Below, piece after piece: positions 13,702 through 25,056 of a stretch of 64,000 nt of DNA. The stretch covers positions 3,640,001-3,704,000 of the forward strand of contig NC_058151.1 of assembly GCF_011075055.1 (NCBI RefSeq), written 5' to 3'. This DNA comes from Mangifera indica. Lineage: Eukaryota > Streptophyta > Magnoliopsida > Sapindales > Anacardiaceae. The notes below the pieces were generated by a model, which did not search any database, was not told the origin of the DNA, and saw only the letters and a program-made list of their open reading frames with translations. Position 1 is the stretch's first letter. Each line of letters opens with the position of its first letter. The position numbers and the translations under genes are program-made.

Positions 13702-14321
13702 TATTATAGGTTTAACCATAGTTTATCAAAATATTTAAATGATTAATTTAATAATATAATTTATAAAACAAATAATAGAAAATTGCACGATCATGGATGT
13801 GTCTTTTTACCTGATTGATTGTAGAAAATCGCATCTCCAAATAATGTAATTTAGTATAATTTCTTGAAATATTTCCAACGGAAGGTCTTTATGTAAAAAA
13901 ACAAAAAAGAATTCCTATTAGGAAACTCCCAAACAAAACTTTGATTAAATTAAAAATGATTAATTAAATACATAACTAATGCACATTGGTTGTTTAAATT
14001 GACCCTTCAGTCCTCATCATTTATTGTATTGACACGCTATCTGTAACTACACATTAACTTAACTTATTAAGATAATTCATAAATTAATCTAGGATATTCA
14101 ACTTTGAGCCTTCTTTTTGAATAGGCTGGCTATGTAAATATTTAATACAATCAAATTATGCATGCATATTTTAAAATATATAATTAAATATATACAAAAT
14201 ATATTATTATATAATTAAATAATTTTAATTAAAGATAAAATAACTTTCAGTCACATAATAATATATTTTTTTAATCAATAAAACTATGTCTAAAAAATAA
14301 TATATATAAAAAAAAATTCAA

Positions 14322-14712
14322 TTATGTTATATATATATATATATATATATATATTTTTTTTACTATATGTATGAAATTATGTAAAAACAAAGTAATCAAG
14401 GAACCATCAAAAGAAACTGCTAAAATATTGAGAATGAACTCAATAAAGTGAAATAAATGAATAAAAAATTGTGTATAAAAGACAAAATGGATATTTTATT
14501 ATTTAGTTGGTGATAATTCCATATAAATGGCATTTTCTTCTCTTAGAATGATTATCTTTTGAATCAATGCAGCCCTCTATAATTACATGCAAATAATAAG
14601 ATCCACCATGCTATCGACTCAATTTGTAATATAAACATAGCACAAAAGAGGAAAAAAGTCCAAAAAAAAAAAAAAAAAAACAGTAAAAATAGAATTTTGG
14701 AAGATTGTTTTA
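14322..14712. repeat. Direct repeat, left copy (partner 17662-18090)
   Basis: It begins with an AT array, then ATTATGTAA.., AAACTGCTAAAATATTGAGAA, TAGTTGGTGATAATTCCATA and GTAAAAATAGAATTTTGG in that order. The same blocks recur at 17662-18090 at high identity in the same orientation, with about 60 bp extra in the right copy (about 17797-17855). The two copies flank the foldback element at 15891-17445. They have no TG..CA ends or coding content, so I do not call them LTRs. Confidence 0.75.
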
Positions 14713-15881
14713 TTGGGGAAGTGAAACTCCCAAGTAAATAACTGTTTTAAGGTTATTTTTATATATAAATTAAAAGTTTAATTTTAAAATATTATTATAA
14801 TTAAAAATTTAATTTTAAAAAATATCATTTTATAACAAAAAAATTTTATTTGAATTAGAATAATTTTTTTTAGATAAATTAATTATTTTGAATAAGATAA
14901 AATTTTAGTCTAGTGATAGACTCTATAATTTTCCAATCAAATAAATAGGTAAATAAGTTAAACTAAAAGATAAATATAAAATCATAATAAGTTAATTTAT
15001 TATGATTTTGTTTTTAGATTTTACAAATCAATATGTGTTTTACAGACTATTTAATTAATTTTATCTTAACATTCATAAACAATATAAGATGTAGATTTAT
15101 GTTCATTGACATTCATTTAAAAGGAAAGAAAAGACACTTTTAGACAGCTATGGTGAAGGGTTTTGTTTGGTGGGGTATGTATTTTCATTTTTCAATTTTT
15201 GATAACGATTTAGAACCAACCAAGGCTTATTTCTACATGGCTTTCGGGTCCTATATATGGGTTTTGTCTTAAGTTCTTGTTGGCTTTATCTTCATCTTCA
15301 TTTTCATTCTTTTGTTATTGTTTATAAATTGATTGAGTTGATACACAAAAGTCCTTCCTGCTGTGGAAGATTTTTACTTGTTCCAGCTGGGTCACATATA
15401 TAGCATTAAATTTTGATGGAAGGTCTTCAAATTATATTAATGTTCTTCTTTAGCTGTGCAAGAAGTCTATTGATTTCACTTTGGAAAATTTTGGGTTACA
15501 ATTGTGATTTTTCAAATGTTAAAATAAAATATTTTGTTTATAGAGCTTGGTTGAAATAGTCATGTTAATCGAACGAGAGCCACTCTCAATTACTCATGCA
15601 TATAAGAAAAATAATGTTATATATACCTATTTATATATATAAATAAATATATATAATATTTTATTATATAATTAAATATTATTTTATTATTAATATATAT
15701 ATATATATCTATTTATATAATTAAAAAAATCCTATAATTTTATTAATTATGACAAATAAAATTGTTTTCTATTATAATATTTATTAATTAACTTAGTATT
15801 AGAATTAGGACCCACTTTCATGTCCTTCCAAAATGTCGCATTGTTGAAGAATATTTTATAAAAATAAGTTAAATGAACACA
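14713..15881. other. AT-rich spacer, no gene seen
   Basis: Very AT-rich, with short AT arrays near 15640-15710. A slightly less AT-rich part near 15130-15480 (CT-rich, with TTTCATTTTTC-type runs) has no open frame of note. Nothing else can be supported. Confidence 0.5.
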
Positions 15882-15890
15882 GAAAAAACA

Positions 15891-17445
15891 GGGGTATTAA
15901 TTAAAATAGCAAGCGGATTCCCGTCTAAACCTTTTTCGGCAACAAATACTTTGTTTTACCTTTCTAAGCAAATCATCTTTTTCTTTTCAAAAATATCCCT
16001 AATCTAATTTTTCAAATTCAACGCGTGACTTTCCCCGATTAATTGATTCCTACCACGAAAATCATTAATATTAGATTAAGATTAAATTATTTGAAATAAA
16101 TAAAATTTATGAATTAAAAAAGGGATTAATATTTAAAAAATAATTTATTTTTATATATCAAAAATAATGGATATATAAAAAATGATAAGTTTTCTTTAAA
16201 TTATTTGTAATGAAAAATATATAAAAATTTTATTTTTATAAAATAATTGAAGTGAATTTGGACATTTATAAAATAATCTATTTTATAAAATAATTTATTA
16301 AATAATATATATTTATAATATAATATATTTTTATAGAATAGATTATATTTTATTTTTACAAAAACAGGTTGCAGTGAATTTGGCAAGGGGTGCGTGGATT
16401 TGGTAAGGGGTGCGGGTGCGTGCGTTCGGGTGCGTGTGCGCTGGTGCATGCAGGCGGGTGCGCGCGCGCTGGTGTGTGCGTGTGGGCGCGCGCGCTCTGG
16501 TGCGTGCGTGCGGGCGTGCGCACTCTAGTGCGTGCGTACGACAATTGGTGAAGGGGTGCGGGTGCGTGCGTTCGGGTGCGCGCGCGCTAGTGCGTGCGTG
16601 CGTGTAGTCGCCCTAGCGTTGGTGCGTGCGTGCGGGCGCGCGCGCTCTGGTGCGTGCATGCGGGCGCGCGCGCTCTAGTGCGTGCATGCGGCAATTGGTG
16701 AAGGGGTGCGACAATTTGGCAAGGGGTGCGGGTGCGTGCGCCGCGCGTGCCCGCACAAACATCGCCAGTGCTAGGCCGCCCACACGCACGCACCAGTGCT
16801 AGGGCGACCGCACCCGAACGCACGCACCCGCACCCCTTGCCAAATTGCCGCACCCCTTCACCAATTGCCGCACGCACGCACTAGAGCGCGCGCGCCCGCC
16901 CGCGCGCACCAGCGCGCGCGCACCCCTTGCCAAAGTGTCGCACCCCTTACCAAATCCACGCACCCCTTGCCAAATTCACTGCAACCTGTTTTTGTAAAAA
17001 TAAAATATAATCTATTCTATAAAAATAGATTATATTATAAATATATATTATTTAATAGATTATTTTATAAATATCCAAATTCACTTCAATTATTTTATAA
17101 AAATAAAATTTTTATATATTTTTCATTACAAATAATTTAAAGAAAACTTATCATTTTTTATATATCCATTATTTTTTATATATAAAAATAATTATTTTTT
17201 AAATATTAATCTCTTTTTTAATTTATAAATTTTATTTATTTCAGATAATTTAAGCTTAATCTAATATTAATGATTTTCGTGTTAGGAATCAATTAATCGA
17301 GGAAAGTCACGCGTTGAATTTGAAAAATTAGATTAGAGATATTTTCGGAAAGAAAAAGATGATTTGCTTAGAAAGGTAAAACAGAGTATTTGTTGCCGAA
17401 AAAGGTTTAGGTGGGAATCCGCTTGCCTATTTTAATTAATATCCC
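15891..17445. mobile_element. Mutator-type foldback element with GC-rich core, 1555 bp, non-autonomous
   Basis: A perfect 9-bp target duplication GAAAAAACA (15882-15890 and 17446-17454) bounds it. The termini are inverted: left GGGGTATTAATTAAAATAG, right the complement of GGGATATTAATTAAAATAG. The inverted repeat runs nearly the full length; for example ATTAATTGATTCCTA near 16040 pairs with TAGGAATCAATTAAT near 17285. The outer arms are AT-rich, but the core (about 16380-16980) is made of CpG-dense tandem motifs such as GTGCGTGCGTGCGGGCGCG and GGCAAGGGGTGCG, with the mirror image on the other side of an axis near 16740. The open frames across it are low-complexity and not believable proteins. 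It is absent from the sister duplicate. Confidence 0.85.
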
Positions 17446-17661
17446 GAAAAAACAAGATATACTTTTTACTATTATCTCATAAATATTATTTAGAGTTACC
17501 TTTTTAATTTATAAAATAATAAGCTATTTTCTAATGTAATTGTTTTTAATTTATTATTTTGTAAGCGATCCTTTGCCAATTTAAATATGTACCAATTGAT
17601 TTTAATTTTTAATATTGATACCCTTTTATTCTTACCATATTATTCAAAAATTACTTTTATG

Positions 17662-18090
17662 CTATATATATATATATGGAATTATGTAACCAAAAAAAAA
17701 AAAAAAGTAATCTTGGAAACATCAAGAGAAACTGCTTAAATATTGAGAATTGACTCAATAAAGTGAAATAAATGAATAAAAAATTGTGTTAGGAAGTAAT
17801 TAATATTGCTTAGTTATTCTACCATAGCACTATGATTTCAATTATTTGGCAATATTAAAAGACAAAATTGATATCTTATTATTTAGTTGGTGATAATTCC
17901 ATATAAATGGCATTGTCTTCTCTTAGAATGATTATCTTTTGAATCAAATGCTGCTCACTATAATTACATTCAAATAATAAGATCCACCATGCTATGCTAT
18001 TGACTAAATTTATAATATAAACAAAACACAAAAGGAGAAAAAAGTCAAAAACAAAAAGGTAAAAATAGAATATTGGAAGATAGTTTTTTT
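17662..18090. repeat. Direct repeat, right copy (partner 14322-14712)
   Basis: Same blocks in the same order and orientation as 14322-14712, with about 60 bp extra near 17797-17855. A second short match (AAATAGGTAAATAAGTTAAACTAAAAGATA-like, near 14941 and 18971) suggests the repeat once extended further. Confidence 0.7.
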
Positions 18091-19423
18091 TTTTGGACAA
18101 CAAAAAAAATCTTATATGAATCAAATTGTCTCTTTAAAATGGATCAAACTATAACAAATAGATGAAACTTTAGAGTAAATAATCGATCTCATGATCATTA
18201 TATTATATAAATTAAGAGTTTAATTTTCAAATATCACTGTAATCAAAAGTTTAATCTTCAAGGATATATTTTTTTTTTGGTAACGAAAATTCTCACTTAG
18301 ATCAAATTGTTCTTTTAAGTATGAATTAATCATACTAAATAAAACAAACCTTAAATCTAGTAATTGATCTTATAATTATTGAATTATATAAATTAAAATT
18401 TTAATATACCATAAAAAAATCTTAAATTTATTTTTTTATATATAAAATCTCTTTTTCTTATCATTTATTATATTATTTCAAATTTGTTCGGAGGGTGGTT
18501 TCACTTGTAATATAAAATGTAAAATTGTAAATTAGTTAAAATGTCCCCAAACAGTCAACAAAATAGCCATTTGGCCGCGTGCCGAGATGGATGTTACGGC
18601 ACATTCAGTGCTACATTGACCTTTTCTGTACGTGTTTCTCGCCATGCACAAAAGCTAAATCCTCGTAACTTTGTCTTGTCATTTTCGAAGACAAAAGCAC
18701 TTCCTAATTTTCTTAAGGATTTATTTGGTGCGGTTTATTCAAATAAACCTTCCAATTAATTAATAAAATAAGGATTTATTAAGGTACAAGCTTTTGAAAT
18801 TAGAGACTGCTGAGGTTGATATTATTAAAAAAAAATAAACAAAGTTTTTATGGAAAAATCGATCACAATTTCCCGCAAAGTTGACATTGAAAATTATAGT
18901 ATTTGTATACGCTCATTACATATTTTCAGTATCATAAAACAAAACAAAATTTTTTAAAAGAACTTTTTAAAATAGGTAAATAAGTTAAACTAAAAGATAT
19001 CAAATATGTAGGTTAAGTTTTTTTACCTGTTTAGTGATCGATGAATAAGTAATAAAGATGTTTACAAGAAAAACAAATCTAGGAGGCAAAACCTTTTAAT
19101 TTTTAATTCATTATATAGAACCATCACAGAACAATTAAAAAAAAATTATGTAACCCTAGCCACAAAGTTTACATTAAAAAAAAGAAACCAACCAATTAAA
19201 ACTAACTTAAGGATTATAATTATGTGAAAATAGGCCTATAAAAACAAATTAAAGACACTAATAAAAATTGGTTTAATTCTCACATTTTTTCATGTTTAAT
19301 TTATTTCTAAAATATTTATTTTTTATAATTTGTTTGGGATTATTATTGCAATTTTTTCCACCAAAAGCGTTTTATAAAACTTTTACTAAAGTTTCAAATA
19401 TTTTAATTTTTCTTAAATTTTAT
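18091..19423. other. AT-rich spacer; unexplained GC-richer island at 18541-18760
   Basis: Mostly AT-rich with no gene. At 18541-18759 an open frame of 72 codons sits in a local rise of GC; its product has no feature I recognise and I do not call it a gene. From about 19050 the sequence again matches the duplicate (from about 58723), so 13650-19050 is the copy-1-specific part. Confidence 0.5.
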
Positions 19424-20514
19424 AATAGTGTAACATCCCTCCTCAGAAGTACTATCCACTGAAGAATAAATGTTACAAATTAATATCTGAAGCATCTATT
19501 TTTTTTATTTTTTAAAATACTTTAAAAACTACTTTGAACTCAACTCATTACTGAAAGTATTTATAAATTATTCAAAACAAACTGAAAATCTGGAAGCAAA
19601 CAAAAGATGTATATACTCATATAAAAACTCATCTGGAAGTATCTGAAAATATGAAGTAATCTTATACAACTGTACAATCATCTAAAAAAGGTCAAAAGTC
19701 AACAAAAACATATGACTGTATGCATGTAATATAAACCAGAGATAACCTGCTCTAGTCGGATCTATCTTCGTGACCTGACCCTGCCTCGCAGTTACCTCAA
19801 TTACCTGTACCTGCAATCATGAAAGGAAAGAAAGTGAGAGATAAAAACACTTAGTAAGGGGAAAGAATTAAGTAAACTATCTTTTTTCCTGTTCTAACTC
19901 ACTCTCAAGACTCAACCTCACATCATAACCTCCATAAGAAATCGAGGGGATAATCTAGTTCATTCTTTACTATTTGGGTCATACTTTGTCCCATCTGGTG
20001 TCTATTTGATACTTTTTGGAAGCTGACTATAGAGATTTGACACTTTTCTAAGCTCGATTTCTCTTTCTTTCTCTCACTACACCTTTTTTGAATCTGAATT
20101 GAGCTCTACTACGAGCATGCTCTACTGCGAGCGGACCCTACTAGGGGTCTATGTCCTACTACGGACATGCCCTACTACAGGCGGTGTAGTGTAAAGTGCC
20201 CCCTCATAGTTCATAGCATGCATGCGAGCCTTATACCTTACTAATTTTGCTTCCATCTAAATCTATTCATAACTCACCAGACCATACTCTTGGGACGACC
20301 CCTAAATCTTAAGCCCCAAATTCATTTTCTTGCTTTTCTTATTCTTTTTTTTTTTCTCTTATTTCTTTCATTTCCTTTCCTTTCCTTTCTTTTCTTTCTT
20401 TCTTCCTTTCCTTTTTCTCCTCCTTTTCTTTCTTTCTTTCTTTCCAAAAACTGTGAAATACTGTTCACAAACCTGTTCATTTGACGAGATAACTTTTTTT
20501 TTCGTACAATTTAA

Positions 20515-21050
20515 CAGTCTAAATAGTTTCTAATTCATACAAGCTATATATTGTTGAAACGAGGATTCAAAGAGCTTTACAACAAGTTATAATAGCACTC
20601 ATAATTCATTAGATAAGACAGTCAAAACATGAGATGAAATTAGTGGCAAAAAACTGTCTTCTCTGTTTATTAGGTAAAACAGTCCTTGTGGTTCATATAA
20701 TATTTAATAGTCCAAAGGACCTCTAATTCATACATGTTATATATCATTGGAAAAAAGATTCAAAGAGTTTTCCAACAAGCTATAATAACACTTATGATTC
20801 ATCATATAAGGTAGCACAAAACGTGGGATGAAGTAAGTGGCAAAAAACTGTCTTTACTATTTATTTGGTAAGACAGGTTTTTTGTTCATGCTATTTAATA
20901 GTCCAAACGGTCTCTAATTCATACAAGCTATATATCACTGAAAAGAGAATTCAAAGATCATTCCAACAAGATATAATAGTACTCATAATTCATTAGATAA
21001 GACAGTCAAAACGTGGGACGAATTCAGTGGTAAAACTATAAATATTATCT
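20515..21050. repeat. Three tandem units of about 180 bp inside the solo LTR
   Basis: Each unit contains TCTAATTCATACA(A/T)G, GATTCAAAGA, ACAAG(C/T)TATAATA and a GTGGCAAAAAACTGTC or related box. The units start near 20515, 20700 and 20890. The same triplication occurs in the related LTR (about 56090-56600), so it is a property of the LTR family. Just upstream (20095-20190) is a short imperfect array of CTACTACGRGCATG-like motifs. Confidence 0.75.
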
Positions 21051-21398
21051 AACTCTCTGCCATCAACAAAATCACACACATAGATACCCCAAATGACAAA
21101 ACAACATTTCTCAACTTCAAAATCATCATTTATAACATAGATCCAAGGAACCAAAAGCCTAAAACATGCAACATATCAAGGATGATACCCCTTATCTTGT
21201 TTCAAACTAATCTTTGCAAGTTGGTTTCCTTTTCCTTGACTTGCTTCCTTTATCACCAAAATCACTTTAAATCAACACCAAAACACACTAACATATTCAT
21301 ATAACATGTATCAAATATATATATAATCATAGGTAAAGGAAAAAGGAGATCTTTTGGTTACCAAGGTTTCCAAAGTGCTTCTTTGTTTTCTTTTCTTA

Positions 21399-21594
21399 TT
21401 TTGTCTTCCAAAAGCCCTTCAGTTCCTTTATTTATCTTCGCAAAACAAAGGAAAATAGCATGAGAAATGGTGGTTGCTGGAATGGACGAGAAGATGATGG
21501 AAAAGCCTTGAAGTTTCTTTGTTTTGTCTTTTTTCCCTTTATATACATCTTTATCTCTTTTCCTTTTTGTATTTCTATATATATATAGTTATTT

Positions 21595-21662
<68 letters not shown>

Positions 21663-21910
21663 GTATATACATGTATATATTGTTATTTATACATATATAT
21701 ATATATATATGTATAAATAACAATATATATATAGAAATACAAAAAGGAAAAGAGATAAAGATGTATATAAAGGGAAAAAAGACAAAACAAAGAAACTTCA
21801 AGGCTTTTCCATCATCTTCTCGTCCATTCCAGCAACCACCATTTCTCATGCTATTTTCCTTTGTTTTGCGAAGATAAATAAAGGAACTGAAGGGCTTTTG
21901 GAAGACAAAA
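21399..21910. repeat. Near-perfect 200-bp palindrome centred on an (AT)n array
   Basis: 21399-21598 is the reverse complement of 21711-21910 with only one or so mismatches that I could see. The spacer (about 112 bp) is almost all AT/TA plus ACACACATGTATATACATG. Landmarks: TTTTGTCTTCCAAAAGCCC at the outer left end and GGGCTTTTGGAAGACAAAA at the outer right end. The related LTR at 55057-57348 has an AT array here but no inverted arm. Either a recent inverted duplication at a fragile AT repeat or an assembly fold-back. Confidence 0.85.
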
Positions 21911-22142
21911 TATATATATATAATTGGAAATATCTCAAAACAAGGTCAAAAGACATAAATGCCCCTGAAACGTACCTGAGGGTATTACAAATAGTTTGTG
22001 ATATTTGCACAATTTAATTTTTTTTTCTAAAGTTTAGCATATAAGAAGACCGTTTTATCCTTTGTCGATTGAAGCAATATAGATTGAATAGGGTGTTCTT
22101 GATACTTTGCGATAATTGGTAGGTACGCATCAATTATTAAAA

Positions 22143-23898
22143 GGCTAAAAGACTTCTTCCAACCCCAGGTTTGACGTAATTCAAATACTCACCAACTTTA
22201 AAAAACTTAAGTCCCACTTATAAGTTAAATTCTATTAAAATTTTTAGTTATGATTAAGAGTAAAATCATCATTTTAATAATAATATTAAAAAAGGCCAAA
22301 GGACTATTTTCCACCTAAGTTTTAGTCTAATATAAAAAACATACCCGCGATAGTTGAAAAATCCAAATACCCGCCTATGAGTTAACATCTGTTAAAAATT
22401 TTCTTTTAGAGGAAAGGTAAAATTGTTTTTTTATCGCTAAACCTTAAAACTCTAAAACTTTATATCATTTTCTCCCATTTGTTTGGAAAAATAACATTTT
22501 TTTCTATGATTAGGTTTCAAAATTTGACATTTTTCCCCTTTTTTAAATTTCTTGACAAACAACGGTGGCTTTCTCCCTCCAACTCTTTCTCTCTGTTCGA
22601 AGCCCTTTCCCTCTGGTTGGGTTTCATTTGGATAACGAAGACGTCCTCCAAACGACGATGCATCCAAACTAAGGGTAGACACTAGAGACGACAAACCCTT
22701 GGTCTGGATACATTGTTGTCATCTAGACAATGACGATTCATTTGGATGACACCTTCATCATCCAAAAGAGAGCGCTTGTCTAGATTATTTGAATCCATAT
22801 GAAACCTAACTAGAGGGAGAGGACTTCTGAAGGAAAGAAGACATAGAAGGGAGAACTATCACTGGGAGGGAGATAACTGTCATCATTCTTGAAAAAATCA
22901 TCGAGAAATTTGAAAGGTGGGGAAAGGGGGAAATTTCACTTTTCAAAACTTAATCCTTGGGGAAAATGTCAGTTTTTCAAATCAAAAGAGGAAAATTATA
23001 TAAAATTTTAGGGTTTAGTGATAAAATAAGGATTTTACCCTTCTCTTTAATAGAAAATTTTAACAGCCATCTATGAGTGAGTATTTGAGTTTTTTTAATT
23101 AACATGAATATGTTTTTGAGATTGCATTAAAACTTAAGTGGAAAATAGCCCTTTGGCCTAATAAAAAATATATTATTTTATCTCATTTCTCTCCCAAAAT
23201 TTTAAGAACTAACAACTTCACACTTGCCTAAACACTTCTAGTTTTAAAAATGATTATTTCCTCCCACACCTAGGTTTTTTTTCTCCCTTCTCTAGCCACT
23301 ACCCGTCTCTAGCAACTCTTCCTTTTTCCTCCATTTAGCCGACTGTCTCTCACTGTCGAAATGGTTTGCTAGTGCACAAGGTGCAACAAACAGACATGGT
23401 GCAACAAACAAACATGGTGCAACAAAGAGATCCCTCTCTTTGTCAAATGGTGTAATAAAGAGATGGAGATCTCTTTGTCTTTGTCACACGGTGCAACGAA
23501 GAGATCTTCGTCTACAGATCTCTTCATTGCACCTCGTGCGCCTACCAACCATTTTGACAGTGAGACACAACTAGTCGAACGAAGGAAAAAGATGGAGTCG
23601 TTGGAGATCAGTGGTGACCAGAAAGGCAAAAAAAAAAAAAACTTAGGCGTAGAGGGAAAATAGTCACTTTTCAAAACTAAAATATTTAGATAAGAGTGCA
23701 ATTATTAGTTTTTAAAGGGAAAAATGAGATAAAATTATATATTTTTTTAATATTATTATTAAAATGAGGATTTTTCTTTAACTATAACCGAAAATTTTAA
23801 CATAATTTAGTTTATAGGTGAAACTTTGATTTTTTAAAAATAAATGGGTATGAGTTTTAAATTACATTAAATCTTGGGTGGGAACAAGTGTTTTGGCC
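22143..23898. mobile_element. Mutator-type MITE (outer), with a relative nested inside
   Basis: A perfect 9-bp target duplication TTATTAAAA (22134-22142 and 23899-23907) bounds it. The inverted termini are GGCTAAAAGACTTCTTCC and the complement of GGGAACAAGTGTTTTGGCC. It is interrupted by the inner element 22294-23158. An intact copy of the whole nest is at 59251-61002. Its right end is also found beside TIR-transmembrane units B (to 32709) and C (to 37936), so the insertion predates amplification of those units. Confidence 0.8.
22294..23158. mobile_element. Inner Mutator-type MITE, 865 bp
   Basis: The termini are GGCCAAAGGACTATTTTCCACC and, inverted, GGCCAAAGGGCTATTTTCCAC. The flanks TATTAAAAAA and TAATAAAAAA make an imperfect target duplication. 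The copy at 59403-60267 has the same length. It has no credible coding sequence; the CT-rich and GAGAGA parts give only short chance frames. Confidence 0.7.
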
Positions 23899-24329
23899 TT
23901 ATTAAAAATATATAGTTTGACACTGCGCTAAAAGAATGCCGCACTAACAAATATTACGATCTCATCAATCTTCACTATAATAAGGCCTTTAAGGTAGAAG
24001 TACGTTTGCCTCACCTTTACGGATCAAGTACCCGCTCCTACTATCAACCAAAATTAACAAAATCAAAAAAAAAAAATAAATTTAAAATCAACAAATTCAA
24101 AGTCGAGAAGAATATTTCTGATTCTAGAATGCATTCCAGAGGGGTTGATCAAGTTTTTGTTAATATTTTGCGATTGAATCTATTTGCTTTTTTGAGATAA
24201 ATGAAGTCACACATTTGCTTGTAAAATAACTATGAATAATACTATACGTATCCACTTTACATACATACTTATGTGTGTTATTATATAATTTGGTGTTACT
24301 TTATAAGTGACTAATTATGAGACACTCAA

Positions 24330-24810
24330 GGGGCGTTTGGTTCTAGTTTTTTAAGATTACCTTGGTAATCTATCTTTTATTTTCTTGTTTGGTTTGTCAG
24401 TAATAAAAGATTACAGTAATATTTTATTACTAATACTGACGTGACAGGTAATATAGGTAGTAATCTGATTACCACCTTCACTTTAGGTATTTAAAGATTA
24501 CCAATGTAATCTTGATTTTATTATAATTATATTATTATTTATTAATTTTTTAAGACAAAAATAAATTTATTTTTAATTAATATGATAAATAATATAAAAA
24601 ATATTTAAAAATAATTATATTTAATGACATTTAAGTAAAATAATTTATTAGTAATCTTTTATTACCTTTAACCAAATACAATAATTATTTATACATACCA
24701 AATTTTATTAAACATAGTAATCGTTTTATACTCAATAATCTTCTAAGTAATCTATCTTCAAAGTAATTTTTCTATTTTGATGATAAAACATTACTCAAAC
24801 CAAACGCCCC
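24330..24810. mobile_element. Harbinger/Tourist-like MITE, 481 bp
   Basis: The ends are GGGGCGTTTGGTT and the complement of the same (AACCAAACGCCCC lacks one A here). The flanks show TCAA (24326-24329 and 24811-24814). Paralogous sites beside units B (about 33250), C (about 38450) and E (about 61430) read CACTCAATGGTAATC without it, so it inserted only at unit A. Termini of this sort are usual for PIF/Harbinger MITEs, whose target duplication is 3 bp; the exact superfamily is inferred. Confidence 0.65.
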
Positions 24811-25056
24811 TCAATATTAACCAGTATACTTCTCTACAAGCATTGATGTTTATATAAATTAGCTAAATTTTCAGAAATTTCATTACCAACATGAAAAAAA
24901 GGTGGTCAAAAGCAAGAGATGCTACCTACTTGTTTAATTAAAGAGGGTTGTACTCTTAAAATAGCACAATGGAGCAATGAGATTAATAGTAGTTGATTGG
25001 AATTCAAATGGTAAGTAGAGTAAGGGCACATGAAACACCAAGCCAAAGTAATAAAT

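Larger units (their letters stand above)
19429..21989. mobile_element. Solo LTR, 2561 bp
   Basis: It begins TGTAACATCCC and ends GGGTATTACA, with a perfect 5-bp duplication AATAG (19424-19428 and 21990-21994). The duplicate has the empty site, TTATAATAGTTTGTGA near 59095, with a single AATAG. No internal region or second LTR is present, so it is a solo LTR left by LTR-LTR recombination. A related solo LTR is nested in the second copia remnant at 55057-57348. The ends are of the type common in plant Ty3/gypsy elements, but the family cannot be proven without the internal region. Confidence 0.85.

Noticed and set aside
16201..17140. Long His/Arg/Ala-rich and Cys/Val/Arg-rich reading frames on both strands
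   Set aside because: They come from GC-rich tandem repeats inside the foldback element, mirror each other across the palindrome and have no protein-like composition.
14322..18090. Direct repeats as LTRs of a retrotransposon
   Set aside because: No TG..CA ends, no target duplication, no primer-binding site and no gag-pol between them; the interval holds a Mutator-type element instead.
18541..18759. 72-codon frame in a GC-richer island
   Set aside because: No homology I recognise, no splice or paralog support; listed only as an unexplained island.
21432..21877. Ile-Tyr repeat proteins
   Set aside because: Translation of an AT microsatellite and its palindromic flanks; likewise at 40013-40117, 41218-41418 and 57085-57327.
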